A stretch of 64,000 bases of DNA from Siphonodentalium dalli (GCA_032622095.1 CP136061.1:189046369-189110368); one strand, 5' to 3'. Shown: positions 39,301-54,300, counted from the stretch's first letter. Notes: generated from the sequence alone by a model not told the origin. A program made the numbers and translations.

Positions 39301-42300
39301 TTAATCCACTCTGCGAAGTTTATGCCACGATCTTTACAATGCGATGGATAAACACTTTTCCGTTCAAATTGTATGGAGAAAGTTTAATCCACTCTGCGAA
39401 GTTTATGCCACGATCTTTACAATGCGATGGATAAACACTTTTCCGTTCAAATTGTATGGAGAAAGTTTAATCCACTCTGCGAAGTTTAATCAACAGTAGG
39501 CATGTTTAATCAACAGGTGTTGTGTTTAATCAACAGGTGTTGATTAAATGTAAAATTTAAACAGATGGCTTTATTTATATAGTAAGATAGGCGATCGTGG
39601 TATAATACACAATTTCCAGCAATTTTAGGCGGGGGTAGTGAGTTCAAATCTATTCGGAGTCATTATCCTTGGTGTAAGCCCCATGAATTATTTTTATATC
39701 GGATCAATGATTGGTGTAAACAACTTTGGTTTACTTTGGTTTGTTCGTATCATTGATCACTGAGTTATGCCCCTTTGTTTGCACATACAAAACATCTGAT
39801 TTTTTTTTACTAAAATTTTCACCGTTTTCAACCCAAAAGCAGACCATTATAGATCGAATGTCAGTTAATAAGCTTCTACCTGATGATAGAACTGAGAAAT
39901 AATTGAAATAGGAAAAACATATCAATTTCAAAAAATTGGCAAACGCAGATGGAAAAATAAAAAATGTCAACTTATCTTATTTTCTTATTTTTCAGACCCC
40001 TATGTACAGCCCTTAATATCGTATACAGCTAGCCTACCTTAGAACTGAATGAGAGTATTTCATTCAGTGATCAAAGAGTTGATTGCAAATTAGTTACATC
40101 ATTGTTTCAGGTTGGGAATTCTCTTGTAATCTATATATTCATTTCTTATGTAAATGTGTTTTGCAGATACAAAATTCTGGTCAAAATTTATTGGAATGTA
40201 TTGCTGCAAAGTCTGATGAGGGTAATGATGACGGCTGTAAGGAACCAGATCCCAGCCAGTTTGCTGTTCGGCTGCATCTTCTCAGTCTTCTATTTGAGGT
40301 AGAGTATGTGAATTATATCAAATTGAACCTGTTAAATTGTATGGTGTGGAATATACAATGTAACCCTTTCTGTACTGAATATTAATTGACAAGTAGGTAT
40401 ACTTTTGTAACTGGATGGGAGAATCCATTTAGTTTAGAATGGGTTAATGGCTTGTTTGCCTCAATTTGTGACCTCAATTTATCTTTTTGAGGCACTATGC
40501 TTATATGGAACTAAATATAGAATTACTAAGCTGTTTCACAAGGACTATTTCAGTTTTTTTGAAAATTTGATCAGCCAAGTTAAACTTGATGCTTTGATGT
40601 AATAAACAGCATTTGTTAGAATCATAATCTGTCAAGATAAAAATGAGGACAATATGGCACAACAAAATGAAGAAATTGACTCGTTTTTATATGCCAGTTT
40701 GAGAAATTGTCGTATTATGTAATCTGTTAAATTATTTTACATGAGTTCCAGCCCTTTTTCGACTTAGAAATTGTTCGATTTCATTAGATTTTGGTTTCTG
40801 ACCGATAACCCCAGTTTGGATTATTTTATATTAACCAAAGTTGTTTGTTTCTGAGTCAAAAATACAGGCCAAGTTCAAATATGGGTTTAGTACAATAATA
40901 TGACATGAGTTACAGCCCTTTTTCGACTTGAGATTTTGTCCAGTTTCCTAAGATTTTTGGATAATTTGATCACAACCAAAGTTTTCATGTGTGTTTCTCA
41001 GCCAAAAATTCAAGCCAAGTTCAAATATTGGTTTCGTCCAATTAGATTTACATGAGTTATGGACCTTTTTCAACTTAATTCACCTGATTTAATAACATTT
41101 TACAAGTAATCTAATGGGCATATTTATTCACGACCTGGCGATGCTCTTGTTAATTCATAATTTAGTCTTAAGACCAATTTTATTAGTCTGTAATGGCACT
41201 ATCAGTAATAATACCTATGCCTATTGTCCTCAAGTTTTTTGGAACTGCAACCTGTCTGCTATAAAAAACATTTCAATAATTTCTGAAGTATTTTATTGGC
41301 ATAGTTAGCCCAATTGGCACTAAAATAGTGAATTTCAATCTGTATATTTGGCCAATTTTATCAGTATTTAATTTGTTTCTTCAGAATTTCTACATAGAAT
41401 TGTGGTTTGAAAAATATGTCTGATTGAAATACTGATCACAGATCCCTTCCATGTATATTTGATTTAATTTTTTTCTAGGATATGATGATGCCATGCGCAG
41501 AAACAGTTGATGACTCCCGTCTCATTGATCTTCTTATCCAAGTATTACACACGGGTCAAGAATATCTTGCTTCTCTTAAAGATCCTCTAACACCGAAGTA
41601 TGTACTCATGAACAAAAAAACTAAATCTAAAGATGTTGAATTAAAATTCACTTATGTCATGGCTTGATGGTGTCATTTCACCTTGCTTAATTTTTTTGGT
41701 GCTAATTTCAAAGGCTCCAAACATACATTCAGGGCTTGAGACGTCTTTTAACCCTTTCTTTACTATACACTTATTGACGAGTAGTTCCATTAGGAAATGT
41801 TCCAATAATAAGTTCCAACACTGAACTTATTATTTGAACATTTCTTCTGCACTTGTTATAACTGTTGTTGGCTTATATTTCCTGAAAAACCTCGTAATGA
41901 ATAATAGACCATTCCAATGTGTATTTTTATAACTGATTAGAGAATCCAGTTAGTAAATAAAGGGCTAAATCAATTTTCATAACTACATTGATAACTCTCA
42001 AGGAAGATCGTGAGAATCGACAGAGAGGCGTTAAACTTTGTTTTATTATCTGAAATTTGTTGAATCTTTGAATGACAACAGGATAAATTTATATGTTCTC
42101 ATGAATTAACAATGATGTAAGGCCTCTATTTTCTTCATATAATGCTAAGTTGGCATGCCTATTATGTCCAGCTGGAGTCATATTATTTTGGTTCAAGTTC
42201 AAAACATTTATTGACATAGCTGATGCTTTTTGGTAGGTGGTTGGCACCATTGCTGCTATTGCTTGATCTGTATGAAAAAGTTTCTGTGATATCCAAGAGG

Positions 42301-45300
42301 AAATCTGCTGCTGAAAAATTGACGGTTTGTATTACAAAATTATTGGTACCTGATTGCATAGCTTTTTGGTTTCGTATCATTGACTTATCTACTGACAGGA
42401 CAAGAAAAGATTTGCACTTACTAGTATTTATAATGATCACAGTGTTGTTTCAGAATACATTTCAATATGTAGTAGACTGGTAATAAATATTTCAATCAAA
42501 CAGAATGTAATGAGATAGATCATATAATATTTGCTGTTTTGGTTTTCTTATGTTTCAAGTTATCTTTATTAATAAGATTTAATATTGGATCATAGTTGTA
42601 CATTATATGAATTGTTTAACAATAAATTATAAACAAAATATTTCAAACCTATTCAAATAATTCTCAGGCAAACTGCCACTCTTGGAAGTGGTTTGATGAC
42701 GGCAGTGGCCGCTGGTGCAAGTACAGTGTCAGCAATAATAAAAGTATAGATGATGCTTACAGAGCTACAGAAAGTAGTGTAAGGTGAGTGCTTTATGGAA
42801 ACTACTCACCATTCATGTTAGTATGGAGTATGAATTAAGAACACTGAACTGTCTCTCATAGAAGATGTCCAACCATAATTATACCCCCTTTAAAAAAAAA
42901 AGGTGGCTATACTGTTTGCACCTGTCCGTCATTGCGTAATTACGTACGTCCGTCCGATGTCTGTTCATGTCATAACTTGAACAGTAGTGCTCGGATCTCA
43001 ATGAAATTAGGTATGGATGTTTACTACTATGAGGATATTAAATAGAGGGTTCCATTGTTTTGTTCTGATTTTTCATTCTAGAGTTATTCATCTTTGTTTA
43101 TCTGGAAATGTTGGCTTTTTGGTCCGTCTGGTGTCTGTTCATGTTGTAACTTCAACAGTTGTGGTGCCGGGATCTCAATGAAATTTGGTATGGATGTTCT
43201 CTACTATGAGGACATTCAATAGAGGGTTCCATTGTTCTGTTCCGCTTTTCCATTCTTGAGTTATTCATCTTTGTTTATCTGGAAATGTTGGCTGTTTGGT
43301 CCATCTAATGTCTGTTCAGGTCATAACTTGGAACAGTAATGCTGTATGGATGTTCACCACTATGAGGACATTTAATGCCCCATTCAACTGTTTTGTTTTG
43401 GTTTTTTGTTCTATAGTTATTTATCTTTGTTTATATGGAAATGCTGGAGGAAACAAACCATAGAAATCACTGTGTACAAAACGTCTACATATATCAACAG
43501 ATCTAATGTTAATCTTGGATTCAAATATGCGATTGATTTGGGCAGATTAACATTACATCTGTTGATACATGTAGAAGGTGGGGGTATTTTTGTCCCCGAC
43601 GTTCTGAAAGAAAAGGGGGACTATAGAAACAGGCTCTGTCCGTTCGTTCATCCATCCGTACGTCCATCCGTCCGTTCGTCCAGGCCTTATCATTCCCCCA
43701 AATTCAAGCCGGTTACCGGTGTCCCCAAATTACGACAAAGTCCCCAAAATAAGAGTTTGTTTTATCGATGTTTTTGACAGACTAAACACATTGTTTTTTT
43801 TCGATTGGAAACGGAAATGGAAATCAAAATCGGAACATTGTAAAACGCGGAATGCGAGTTCTAATTTAATAGTGAATTACCCCCCTTTGAAATTATCACA
43901 CTCTTCTGTCTGGGAAAGATACGAATGTTTCAGCTTGGTTAGCGATGATTTTAGAATCAAAATATTGAAAATAATCATGAGTTATCGAGGGAGGCCTCGA
44001 ACAAGTGGCAAGTCTCGCAATAAAACGAGCGGTACATACTCTTCCAAACGCAAACGAAAAGAGGAAGACAGTCAAACTGCGCCCATAACATCCTTCTTTA
44101 CAAACATTGCCGCTGTCACAATATACATAAGTTAGCACTTAAGTTCACATAATTTTGAACACATTCAACAAGAATTAGATACTAAAATTATATTTATTAA
44201 ATAATTGACTTAATAATATATTAGAATTATGCACAATAATAAAGTCAAAAAGTGTTTTGGGATGATGAGTTTGATATCCAATTCTGTATATGGTACTGTA
44301 TGAAACAATTTTCTGGATGTGACCTTGTATATTGCTCTGAAATGGACTAGAAATGAAAGATTACAGTATAAATTCTTCAATACAATTAGGTTGAAATAGA
44401 TACTTATTAATGTCTGAGAAGCCAGGAAATGGCGTTTCGTGGTCTTGAAATCTAAAATTTTCGCATAGGTCCGGCAGGTTTGATTGGTGTCCCCAAATTA
44501 GACTAATGGAAAGGCCTGGTTCGTCCATCTGTCACACTTTTGAGTACCTTCTTCATCTCAATGGTGTAATCGTCTCCTCCTACAGATTTCATCTCAGAGA
44601 TTTGAAAATTCAGAATATTGTTGCCCATATAGTGAAGATGTGCAACATGTATATAGAGGACAGAAAAAATAGTTATTAACCCTTTTCGACTTAAAAAATT
44701 TCAACATTTAAAAAAATTTCTTTAACAAAGCGGCATTGACTTGCGACATTGTCGGGGGACACTGTCGGCTGATGTGCAACATGTATATAGATGATGGAAA
44801 AATAATTTTTTGACATAGTTATTAACAACCCTTTTCGACTTGAAACATTTCAACATTTTTTTAAATTTATTTAACAAAGCGGCATTGACTTGCCACGTTG
44901 TCGGCTGACTTTTTATTTATCAATAAATATTGAGTTAGAAGTTTGTCTATTTTTCTCATGTTATAAAGTGAAGCAGCTAGCCGGTGCTCTTTATGAATCC
45001 CAACGGGTTCGGAGGACTATTATAATCAGCACGTCCGTCCGTCCGTCCGTCCGAGGTTTCCGGATAACTTTAGTTAGAGTGAACCAAATTAAATTAACTT
45101 TGGTATGTGGGTTTACTGGCAGGAAAGACAGGTCAAGTTCGAATTCTGGTTCCGTCCGCCAATTTTCACTGGAGTTATGCCCCTTTTTTTACTTAGAAAA
45201 CCCCTGAAAGTTGGTTTCCGGATGATAACTTTAGTAGAAATAATCAGATTTAAACCAATGTGTCTTTTCCAGCAAAACACAGGTCAAGTTCGAATTTGGG

Positions 45301-48300
45301 TTCCGCCCGCCTATTTTCACCAGAGTTATGTCCCTTTCTGACTTAGAATTTTTGCCAATTTGAGGTTTCCGGATGATAACTTTAGTAAATGTGTACTGAA
45401 TGAAATTAAATTTGGTATATGTAGGTTTACTAGCACAAAAGACAGATCAAATTCGATTTCGTGTTCCGCCATGCCAATTTTTATGTGCAAACAACGGTCG
45501 TATCAAGCCGACACTTAGAGGCGGACATGAGGTCTACTGACCTTTTATTCAATTTGAGGTCTGCCCATTTTGACTGGAGTAATGGCCATTGTGGACTTAT
45601 AATTTGAAGACTTTTCCTTTATTTTCCCGGATGATATAAACTTTAGTTATAGTTATCCGATTGTTACAAATTTGGTATATGGGTTGCTTCACATGAAAAT
45701 ACAGGTCAAGTTCAAATTTGCGTTTGGTCCACCCATTTTATTAGCCAAGTTTGAGCTATTGCTATGGGTTGCCGATCGTCCATCAATAATTTTCTTTGAC
45801 ACACCCTACAGGCCACACATCCCTTATCCAATTGTCACCAAACTGCATATGTATCCTCAGGGTGACCATTTTTGTAAAGTTTGAGCTATTGCCATGGATT
45901 GGTCCGTCGTCCATCAGTCAACAATTTCGTTTGGTTCTCCTCACAGGTCGCATCTCGCATCCGATCATCACCAAACTTCATAATGAATTTCGGGATGACC
46001 TCTAGATGGGAGCCATCAATTTTTTCTGAAATTTTAAAAAAACATTGTGCAAGCAGCCATCTTGGATTTCCAATTTGTATCCATTGGCACACCCTGCAAC
46101 CTGCAATTATTAGCTCAACTTTACTTTGTAAAGTTTGAGCTATTGCCATGGCTTTGTCGTCCGTGTGTCTGTGTGTGCGTGATTAGTCAACAATACAGGC
46201 TACAGGTCTTACCTTTGGTCGGATCATTAAGAAATTTGTCATAGCTGTTGACATCAACATTTAGACCGGAACGATTCATTTTGGGGTCATTCGAAAAAAA
46301 AACATGGCCGCTGGTGGCCATTTTGGATTTCAAAATTCAATCCATTGGCGCGGGCTATAGGACGTACTGTTCGTCTGATCATCATGAAATTTGTCATGGA
46401 TGTTAACAATGACATGTAGATGGGAACGAGTAATTTTGGGGTCATTTGCCGACAAAACATGGCCGCCAGCAGCCATCTTGGATTTACTCTTTGTATGACT
46501 AAATCCTTTGGCACGGGCTACAGGTCGTACCTTTGGTCGGATCATCATACAATTTGTCATGGATGTTAACAATGACATGTAGATGGGAACGAGTCATTTT
46601 GGGGTCATTTGGCTGAAAAACATGGCCACCAGCAGCCATCTTGGATTTTACTATTTGTATGACTAAATCCTTCAGCAGGGCTACAGGTCCTACCTTTAGT
46701 CTGATCATCATGAAATTTGTCATGGCTGTTGAAATTGGAATGTAGATGGGAACGAGTCATTTTGGGGTCGTTCGGTCAAAAAACATGGCTGCCTGCAGCC
46801 ATCTTGGATTTCAAAATTCAATCCATTAGCACGGGCTACAGGCAGTACTGTTCGTCTTATCATCATGAAATTTGTCATGGATGTTAATATTGACATGTAG
46901 ATAAGAACGAGTAATTTTGGGGTCGTTCGGCCAGAAAACATTGCCGCTGGCAGCCATCTTGGATTTTACTCTTTGCATGACTAAATCCTTTCACACAGGC
47001 TACAGGTCGTACCTTTGATCAGATCATCATGAAATTTGTCTTGGATGTTAACAATGACATGTAGATGGGAACGAGTCATTTTTAGGTCATTCCGCCAAAA
47101 ATCCTGGCCGCCAGCAGCCATCTTGGATTTTACTCTTTACATGACTAAATCCTTTATTACGGGCTACAGGTCGTATCAGTATCTTTAGTCGGATCATCAT
47201 GAAATTTGTCATGGCTGTTGACATTGGGACGTAGATAGGAAACGAGTCATTTTGGGGTCATTTGGCCTTAAAACGTGTCCACTGTCAGCCATCTTGGATT
47301 TTACTCTTTGCATGACTAAATCCTTTGGCATACCCTACAGTCCACTTCCCTCATCCAATCATCTCCAGACTTCATATTAATCTTGATATTGATCTTACAA
47401 ATGGAAGCTATCAAATGATTTTGAATTTTATTGGAAATCATAGCCACCAGCAACCATCTTGGATTTTACTTTTATATATATATATCTCTTCATGTTGATA
47501 AAATAATCTAGTATTACTTGGACATTTCAACTTTCTGCATTCCTAATCGCTCTATTTAGTGTAATACATTAAATTATTCCCTTTCCAAGTTAAGCTACAG
47601 TGTCATTGACACTTTCAGTGGAGAAATGTTTTTAAAATTTACATGCCTGCATGTTTAGGATCACTTCTAGATATGAGCTGTCAATTTTTTGCGATTTTCG
47701 ATGAAAAACATGGCCGCCAGCAGCCATCTTGGATTTTATTCTTTTCATGACTAAATCCTTCGGCATACCCTACAGGCCACATCCCTCATCCGATCATCAC
47801 CAAACTTCATATGGATCTTCGGGGTGACCTCTAGATGGGAGCCTCCTAGTTGACTTTCCTTCTTCTTTACCATTCAATTCATTGCTCACCAACAAATTTA
47901 CTCCTTCCAAAGTTGAGCTAAAGTGATATTGACACTTTAATTTTATTTGGCCTTATTTGTGATTATATTTATTAGTTCTCAAAATAGCAGCCACTATAGA
48001 ATTACATGTAATTCCAAATTGTCGTAGAAGAAAAATGCCAATTTCGAGCGTTGTATTTATTACATCGGCTATTCTCTGAGCCACATTTTGTCTTATTATT
48101 TATTTCTGAATTCCCAAGGCTGCATATTGGATGTAACAAATACAAATTTGTAATACTAATTCATTATTTGTTTTTAGATTCCAAGCAGGAAGGAGAAGAT
48201 ACACTGTTTACTTCAACTCAATGATACAGGTAAGCTTGATAATTATACTGAGATGTGCCAACATTATTGGAGGGCTAAAAGAATTATCTTCATGTATCCA

Positions 48301-51300
48301 TCTGGATTATAGTATCTCCATGGATTAATCACCTCATCCTGCATCTGTCCATCCTTCCATCCACCATCTTTTCCAGAACCAAAAATCCGAATTGAGTCAT
48401 ATCTGGTGTGGAGGGTCCTTGGGGTGATTGGGATTGATATTTGTTCAAATGGGGTCACCAAGTCAAATAGGGGCCCCATAGTAATTCTTAAAATGTCTTC
48501 TCAAGAGCCATGAGGCCTATTCAACTTATAAGTCCGGGAGCTAATAGGGGTACCCTTGCACCCCCCCTGGGACTTGACTTTACCCCACTCATTTTGTTCC
48601 TTAATATGTCCTTCAACTTTTAAGCAAAAAAAAGTGGCTGTATAGACCCCAGACAAAATGGCGTCCATCATGGTGGCCGTTTTTCAGACCAGACCCAAAG
48701 TCGGTTTTATGCAAATTATAGCGGGAAAATCGAGTACAATGTATACAAATGTAAATATTTTCCTGAAGCTAAGACATAATGACACTTTTTTGGGGCAATA
48801 TTGAAACGCAACAATCAAGATGGCCGCCAAAATGGACGCCGGAAGTTGAAAATATGACGTTTTTAGCTCACCTGAGACGAAGTCTCCGGTGGAGCTATTG
48901 TCATCACTCCTCGTCCGTCGTCCGTCCGTCAACAATTCTTTGAACATCTTCTCCTCTGGAACAGTTTGGTGTGGATGTTCCCTAGGTGACTCATTCAGAT
49001 TTGTTCAAATGAGGTTACTGGGTCAAATAGTTGCGAAACCAGGGCCATAACTATTTTTCCATAGTAATTCTTACAACGACCATTGGGCCGATTTAGCTAA
49101 TATTTGGTATGGAGGGTCCTTGGGTGACTGGTGTTCAGATTTGTTCAAATGAGGTCACTGGGTCAATTAGTTGAGAAACCAGGGCCATAACTCATAGTAA
49201 TTCTTAGAATGACTTCTTCTCAAAAAATATTGGGCCGATTTAGCTTATATTTGGTACGGAGGGACCTTGGGTGACTGGGGTTCAGATTTGTTCAAATGGG
49301 GTCACTGGATCAAATAGGGTTAGAGCCAGGGACATAACTCTAAATTTATTTTGCATTTTGACCCTTGATTTTTTTTAGACACATCACAGCTACCCCACCC
49401 CACCCTCCCCCACCCACCTACTGTCCCTGCCACACCATGCTGTACCATACCCAGTCTGGCGTAAACTACATACCCACATATAAAAATAGTGGGTCTGACG
49501 ACCTTTCGTTCAGTTTTCATTTCCCAAACCCGGGATTCCTTGTAATCACCGCCAATCAAAACTTAGCTCCAAGAAATGTGTGCCCCAATAAAAAAACTAG
49601 TAACATGTCACGTGCTCTCGGTGTGGAAATTCCGAAGGTGTGGCTAAATGTTGTTAAAATAGTATCCATGACGTCATGTTATACCGGAAGAGAAATTCAC
49701 AAATCTACAAATAAAGTAGATTGTTGACGAGCGGTCGAAAGTTTAAAATCAAGAATCACCGGAATTTGGATTGCAGGCAACTGTAATTAGGGTACAACTG
49801 GCCAATCTTTGGAGGTAATAATACGGCTGTGTAAGGTCGGGAGGGTTTCGGTGGGGTTGGTGTAGAATTGTGTTGCTCTTCGCTCGTTTTGGCTGCGGTG
49901 GTACTACTGCCGATACTGGGGAACTGATAGATCGTTTTGTTATGTCATTTAACTTTTTTTTAGTTCTGTAGTTGTTTTAGGAGATAGTCCCGACATTCAT
50001 GTATTTTTGATTCGTGGCCGTTGATTTGTGTTATTTTTTGACAACATGGTCGACAAATCGCCTGGCCAATCTAAAAAATAATTCGTTCCGAGTCCAAGAG
50101 ATTCACATAAATTGACATTTTTTATAATTTCACGAAGATCTGTGATAATCTGTCTTAGTTATTGTACATATTATTTTGGATCCCGGAAGCTAGCTGTTCC
50201 CTTTATTGTCAGTAAAACAACCGCCGAACGAAAAGTCACAAACCCTGCAACTATTCATTCCGATTCTTAGAATCGGCTTCACATGGTTGAAGCGGCCATG
50301 ACGGCACTGGCACGTGACCATGTTTACGCCTGTCAATCACAACTATTTTCAGATTTATATTTAGTGCGGTGTGACGTAATTTGGGGGAAGCCCACCACCG
50401 TTCAGAAATGAAAAGTTGATGGGAATGCAATAGACTCAGTATCAGTATGAATCTGAGTGTATGTTTACATAGACTGTACCATACCATATTATCTCTGCCT
50501 AGTTCACCCCATTAAAATCCTTGTTTTGATCACAGCTGTAGGAGTAAGCTGTTTGTCAGGGTTCGTACAGGTCCTTGAAATCCTGGAAAAGTCATGGAAA
50601 ATGAAAATGCATTTTCCAGGCCTGGAAGTCATGGAATAATTGGGGTATTTTTATCTGAGTCCTGGAAAAGTCATTGAAAATCGATTTAAAGTTTAATCAA
50701 CATCCCGATGGTAACATATTTGCCCAACCAAAGATTTCACTACTCGTAAATGACGCTCAGAAATACGCCTCACAAACGCGCACCGTTAGTTGTTCCGTTT
50801 CGGGAGCAATTGGTTGTATTCCGCAATATGTAATTACCGAAATTCCCGGACATGCGCTCAAACACGCGTGTATTTTTGTTTTCTTGACCTTTGTTCTGTG
50901 GTTTCTATTTGTTTATCAGTGCGTAAAAAATCAATATCGTAGCTATCATCGTAGCCTACAGTTATGCCTGGAAAATGTAATTTCAATACGGAATGGATGT
51001 TAATAGGGCAGTACAAAGAGTGGCTTTTACCGGACTCTGACGTACACAAAGCGAGATGTCGTTTGTGTAACTAGTCGATCGACATTTCAAACATGGGGGA
51101 AAGCTGCCTTGAATTCACATTTAGATGTATATATGGGTCAATATCTGAAAACTGTACAATTTGATGTTACTACCATTGGCCCTATAATTACAGAATTGTG
51201 TGCAACGGGAGTAAACCAAATAATATTTTTTCCAGGTGACATATTTATAATGAATTTCAGGCAAAAACCTGGATCAATTTTGAGCTTTTGGATTTTTACA

Positions 51301-54300
51301 GAGCCAACTTGGGGCCATGTCATGAAATTGCTGAATGTTACTTTTCAACATTCAACACTATATAGATCATTTTTTTCCTCAAAATATAAGATAAATTCAA
51401 CATATTCAATCTTATTTGAGTCCATGAAACATGAACATAACAACTATAGCTGGAAGATCGACTTTCTTCTTTCAAATTTAAAATATAGACCACATTGCAC
51501 CTTATACCAATTTTTGTGTCACTCCTGTTACCAAGAGTATAACAAGGCATTACGCTAGGGTGTAGAGTAGCCTTCTTGAGAAACCTGCCACCAGAGAGAA
51601 GTTCATTAAATAGGTAATCCCAACAAAAGTTCAAAAGGCGGTGATTTGAAATCATTTCAGGAGACCGGAGCACATTGCTGAACAAATGAAGAGAGTAGGT
51701 TAATTGTTTGTCACTCCTGTTACCGCAATATCATTTCTTTCCATCATTTCCCATTTATCAGGAATATATGTTTTATATACTATATTGAGTCTTTTGTGCA
51801 AATCATAAGTCATTAGTTATCAAATCCTGGAACATTTTTCGAAATTTTCTATAAACTACCATATATGTCACTCCTGTTACTGTCACTCCTGTTACTTTTT
51901 TGGTAACAGGAGTGACAGTAACAGGAGTGACAGATATGTGCAACAAACAGTTATTGCCACCACCCCTTTTTCTGGCCAGTGTTTGTCCATGTAGATCAAG
52001 AAGATAGGAATTCAATATAAGCCATTTAAAAAAAAAAAACTTATAACAACATTGTAAAAACCAGGTGTGTCACTCCTGTTACCAAAATGTCACTCCTGTT
52101 ACCAATGTCACTCCTGTTACCAGCGCACATTTCCATTTTGCTAAAAAATAATCATCCAAAGAAAACATTTAATATTATAATGGGATTAATACAAAGTGTA
52201 GACACTTATGCATATGTGATAAACTGGGAACAACTCTTGAGTTCATGGCCTACAGAGTAATCAGTTTTGCTCTTTTATGCAAGAAATATGCGAATTCACC
52301 CAGAGTATAGGGATTTTAAACGTATTTACTATGATGAGCTTATTCAAGCTTAATTATTTCCTGGAAGTAACAAAAGGTAATAACAATAAATACATTTTAG
52401 TTGGGTGAAATGGCCGCACTTGGTGTAAGCTGATTGTTGTTTGTTAGTAACAGGAGTGACATGTTTTACTACCTACCTTGAGTGAGTCATGTTGCCATGG
52501 CAATGGGTATAAAATTCCAGCATGCCGAAGCAAATCCTAATTCATGGTAAGTCATCAGGTTCAACATGGAAATGTTTTTTTATGTGAATTTGAACTATGA
52601 ATTTCGAGCAATGCAATCCTCCAAATTGTACAGTTTTCAGATATTCACCCATATATATTCCTGTTATAACAGATTCACTATTAATTTCCACATGTGAACA
52701 ATATAACACCATGGATGCCCACAGCATTTTTAGCTCAACTTTACTTTGTAAAGTTTGAGCTATTGCCATGGCTTTGTCGTCCGTCGTCCGTGTGTGCGTG
52801 TGTGCATGTGCGCGTGTGTACGTAAGGCGTCAACAATAGAGGCTACAGGTCGTACCTTTGTTCGGATCATTATGAAATTTGTCATAGCTGTTGACATCAA
52901 CATTTGTACCGGAACGATTCATTTTGGGGTCATTCGGAAAAAAAACATGGCCGCCAGTGGCCATCTTAGATTTCAAAATTCAATCCATTAGCACGGGCTA
53001 CAGGCCGTACTGTTCGTCTGATCGTCATGAAATTTGTCATGGATGTTAATATTGACATGTAGATGGGAACGAGTAATTTTGGGGTCATTCGGCCAAAAAA
53101 CATGGCCGCCAGCAGCCATCTTCGATTTTACTCTTTGCATGACTAAATTCTTTAGCACGGGCTACAGGTCGTACCTTTAGTCTGATCATCATAAAATTTG
53201 TCATGGATGTTAACAATGACATGTAGATTGGAACGAGTCATTTTGGGGTCATTCGGCCAAAAAACATGGCCGCAGCAGCTGTCTTGGATTTTACTCTTTG
53301 CATGACTAAATCCTCTAGCATGGGCTACAGGTCGTACCTTTAGTCAGATCATCATAAAATTTGTCATGGATGTTAACAATGACATGTAGATGGGAATGAG
53401 TCATTTTTGGGTTATTCGGGCAAAAAACATGGCCGCCAGCAGCCATCTTGGATTTTACTCTTTGTATGACTAAATCCTTTAGCACGGGCTACAGGTTGTA
53501 CCTTTAGTCTGATCATCATAAAATTTGTCATGAATGTTAATAATGACATGTAGATGGGAACGAGTCATTTTGGGGTCATTTGGCCAAAAAACATGGCCGC
53601 CAGCAGCCAACTTGGATTTTACTCTTTGTATGACTAAATCCTTTACCACGGGCTACAGGTCGTACCTTTAGTCTGATTTCGGGGTCATTCGGACAAAAAA
53701 CATGGCCGCCAGTGGCCATCTTGGATTTCAAAATTTAATCCATTAGCACGGGCCACAGGTCGTACCTTTAGTCTGATCGTCATAAAATTTGTCATTGATG
53801 TTAACGATGACATGTAGATGGGAACGACTCATTTTGGGGTCATTCGGCTGAAAACATGGCCGCCAGCAGCCATCTTGGATTTTACTTTTCTCTTCATGTC
53901 TATAAACTAGTATTAGACATTCAACTTTCCACATTCCTAATCGCTCCATTGACTGTAATATATTAAATTATTCCCTTTCCAAGTTGAGCTACAGTGTCAT
54001 TGACACTTTCATTAAAGGATTTATTCGGTCTAGAAACTACAAAACGCAATCGGAAAGCCCTCTCTGTTGTGATTAAAATGATCCAAGTCCCATTCCGATC
54101 GCATAATAAATAACCCGTAAAATAAATAAATAATACCACCACCGGTATTCGGAGATTTCCGTGACTAAACTACGAGTGACGTACTTGTGGGGAGCAAATT
54201 AAAAACACAGATTCGGAGCCGGAGTTTATTATGCAGACTACGGTGACGTAATCGTAAGTCATCCGATACTAAAATGTGGAGTCGTATGTGAGCGTGTGGT

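Larger units (their letters stand above)
34865..40166 (+). other. Intron 13 (5.3 kb)
   Basis: A small inverted repeat (35068-35143), TTAA MITE copy 2 (35140-35491), unrecognised AT-rich DNA (35500-38400) with a 27-bp minisatellite at 37604-37675 and a repeated ccacgtgtttctntttcgtttg at 36938 and 37389, family B element 1 (38405-38933), and an 83-bp tandem array (39153-39488) flanked by a 75-bp direct repeat. Confidence 0.75.
42784..48177 (+). other. Intron 17 (5.4 kb), almost entirely repeats
   Basis: Repeat family E cores (42883-43460), a 32-bp-arm hairpin (43484-43575), a family D element with a hAT-like element inside it (43594-44770), a second D element (44990-45560) and nested family B elements (45741-47936). 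Confidence 0.85.

Noticed and set aside
46112-47616. Regular tandem units as a CRISPR-like array
   Set aside because: Units of about 155 bp have no short repeat/unique spacer pattern, and the window is animal DNA.
49346-50550. Possible separate gene or promoter in intron 18 (C-rich start, several short ORFs)
   Set aside because: No ORF over 120 codons, no domain, and no consistent splice pattern. Left as unrecognised DNA.
45741-54008. Many 60-90 codon ORFs containing MAAGGHV or KFVMMI-like phrases on the minus strand
   Set aside because: They recur because the B core unit recurs. Frames break between units and there is no family resemblance or start context.
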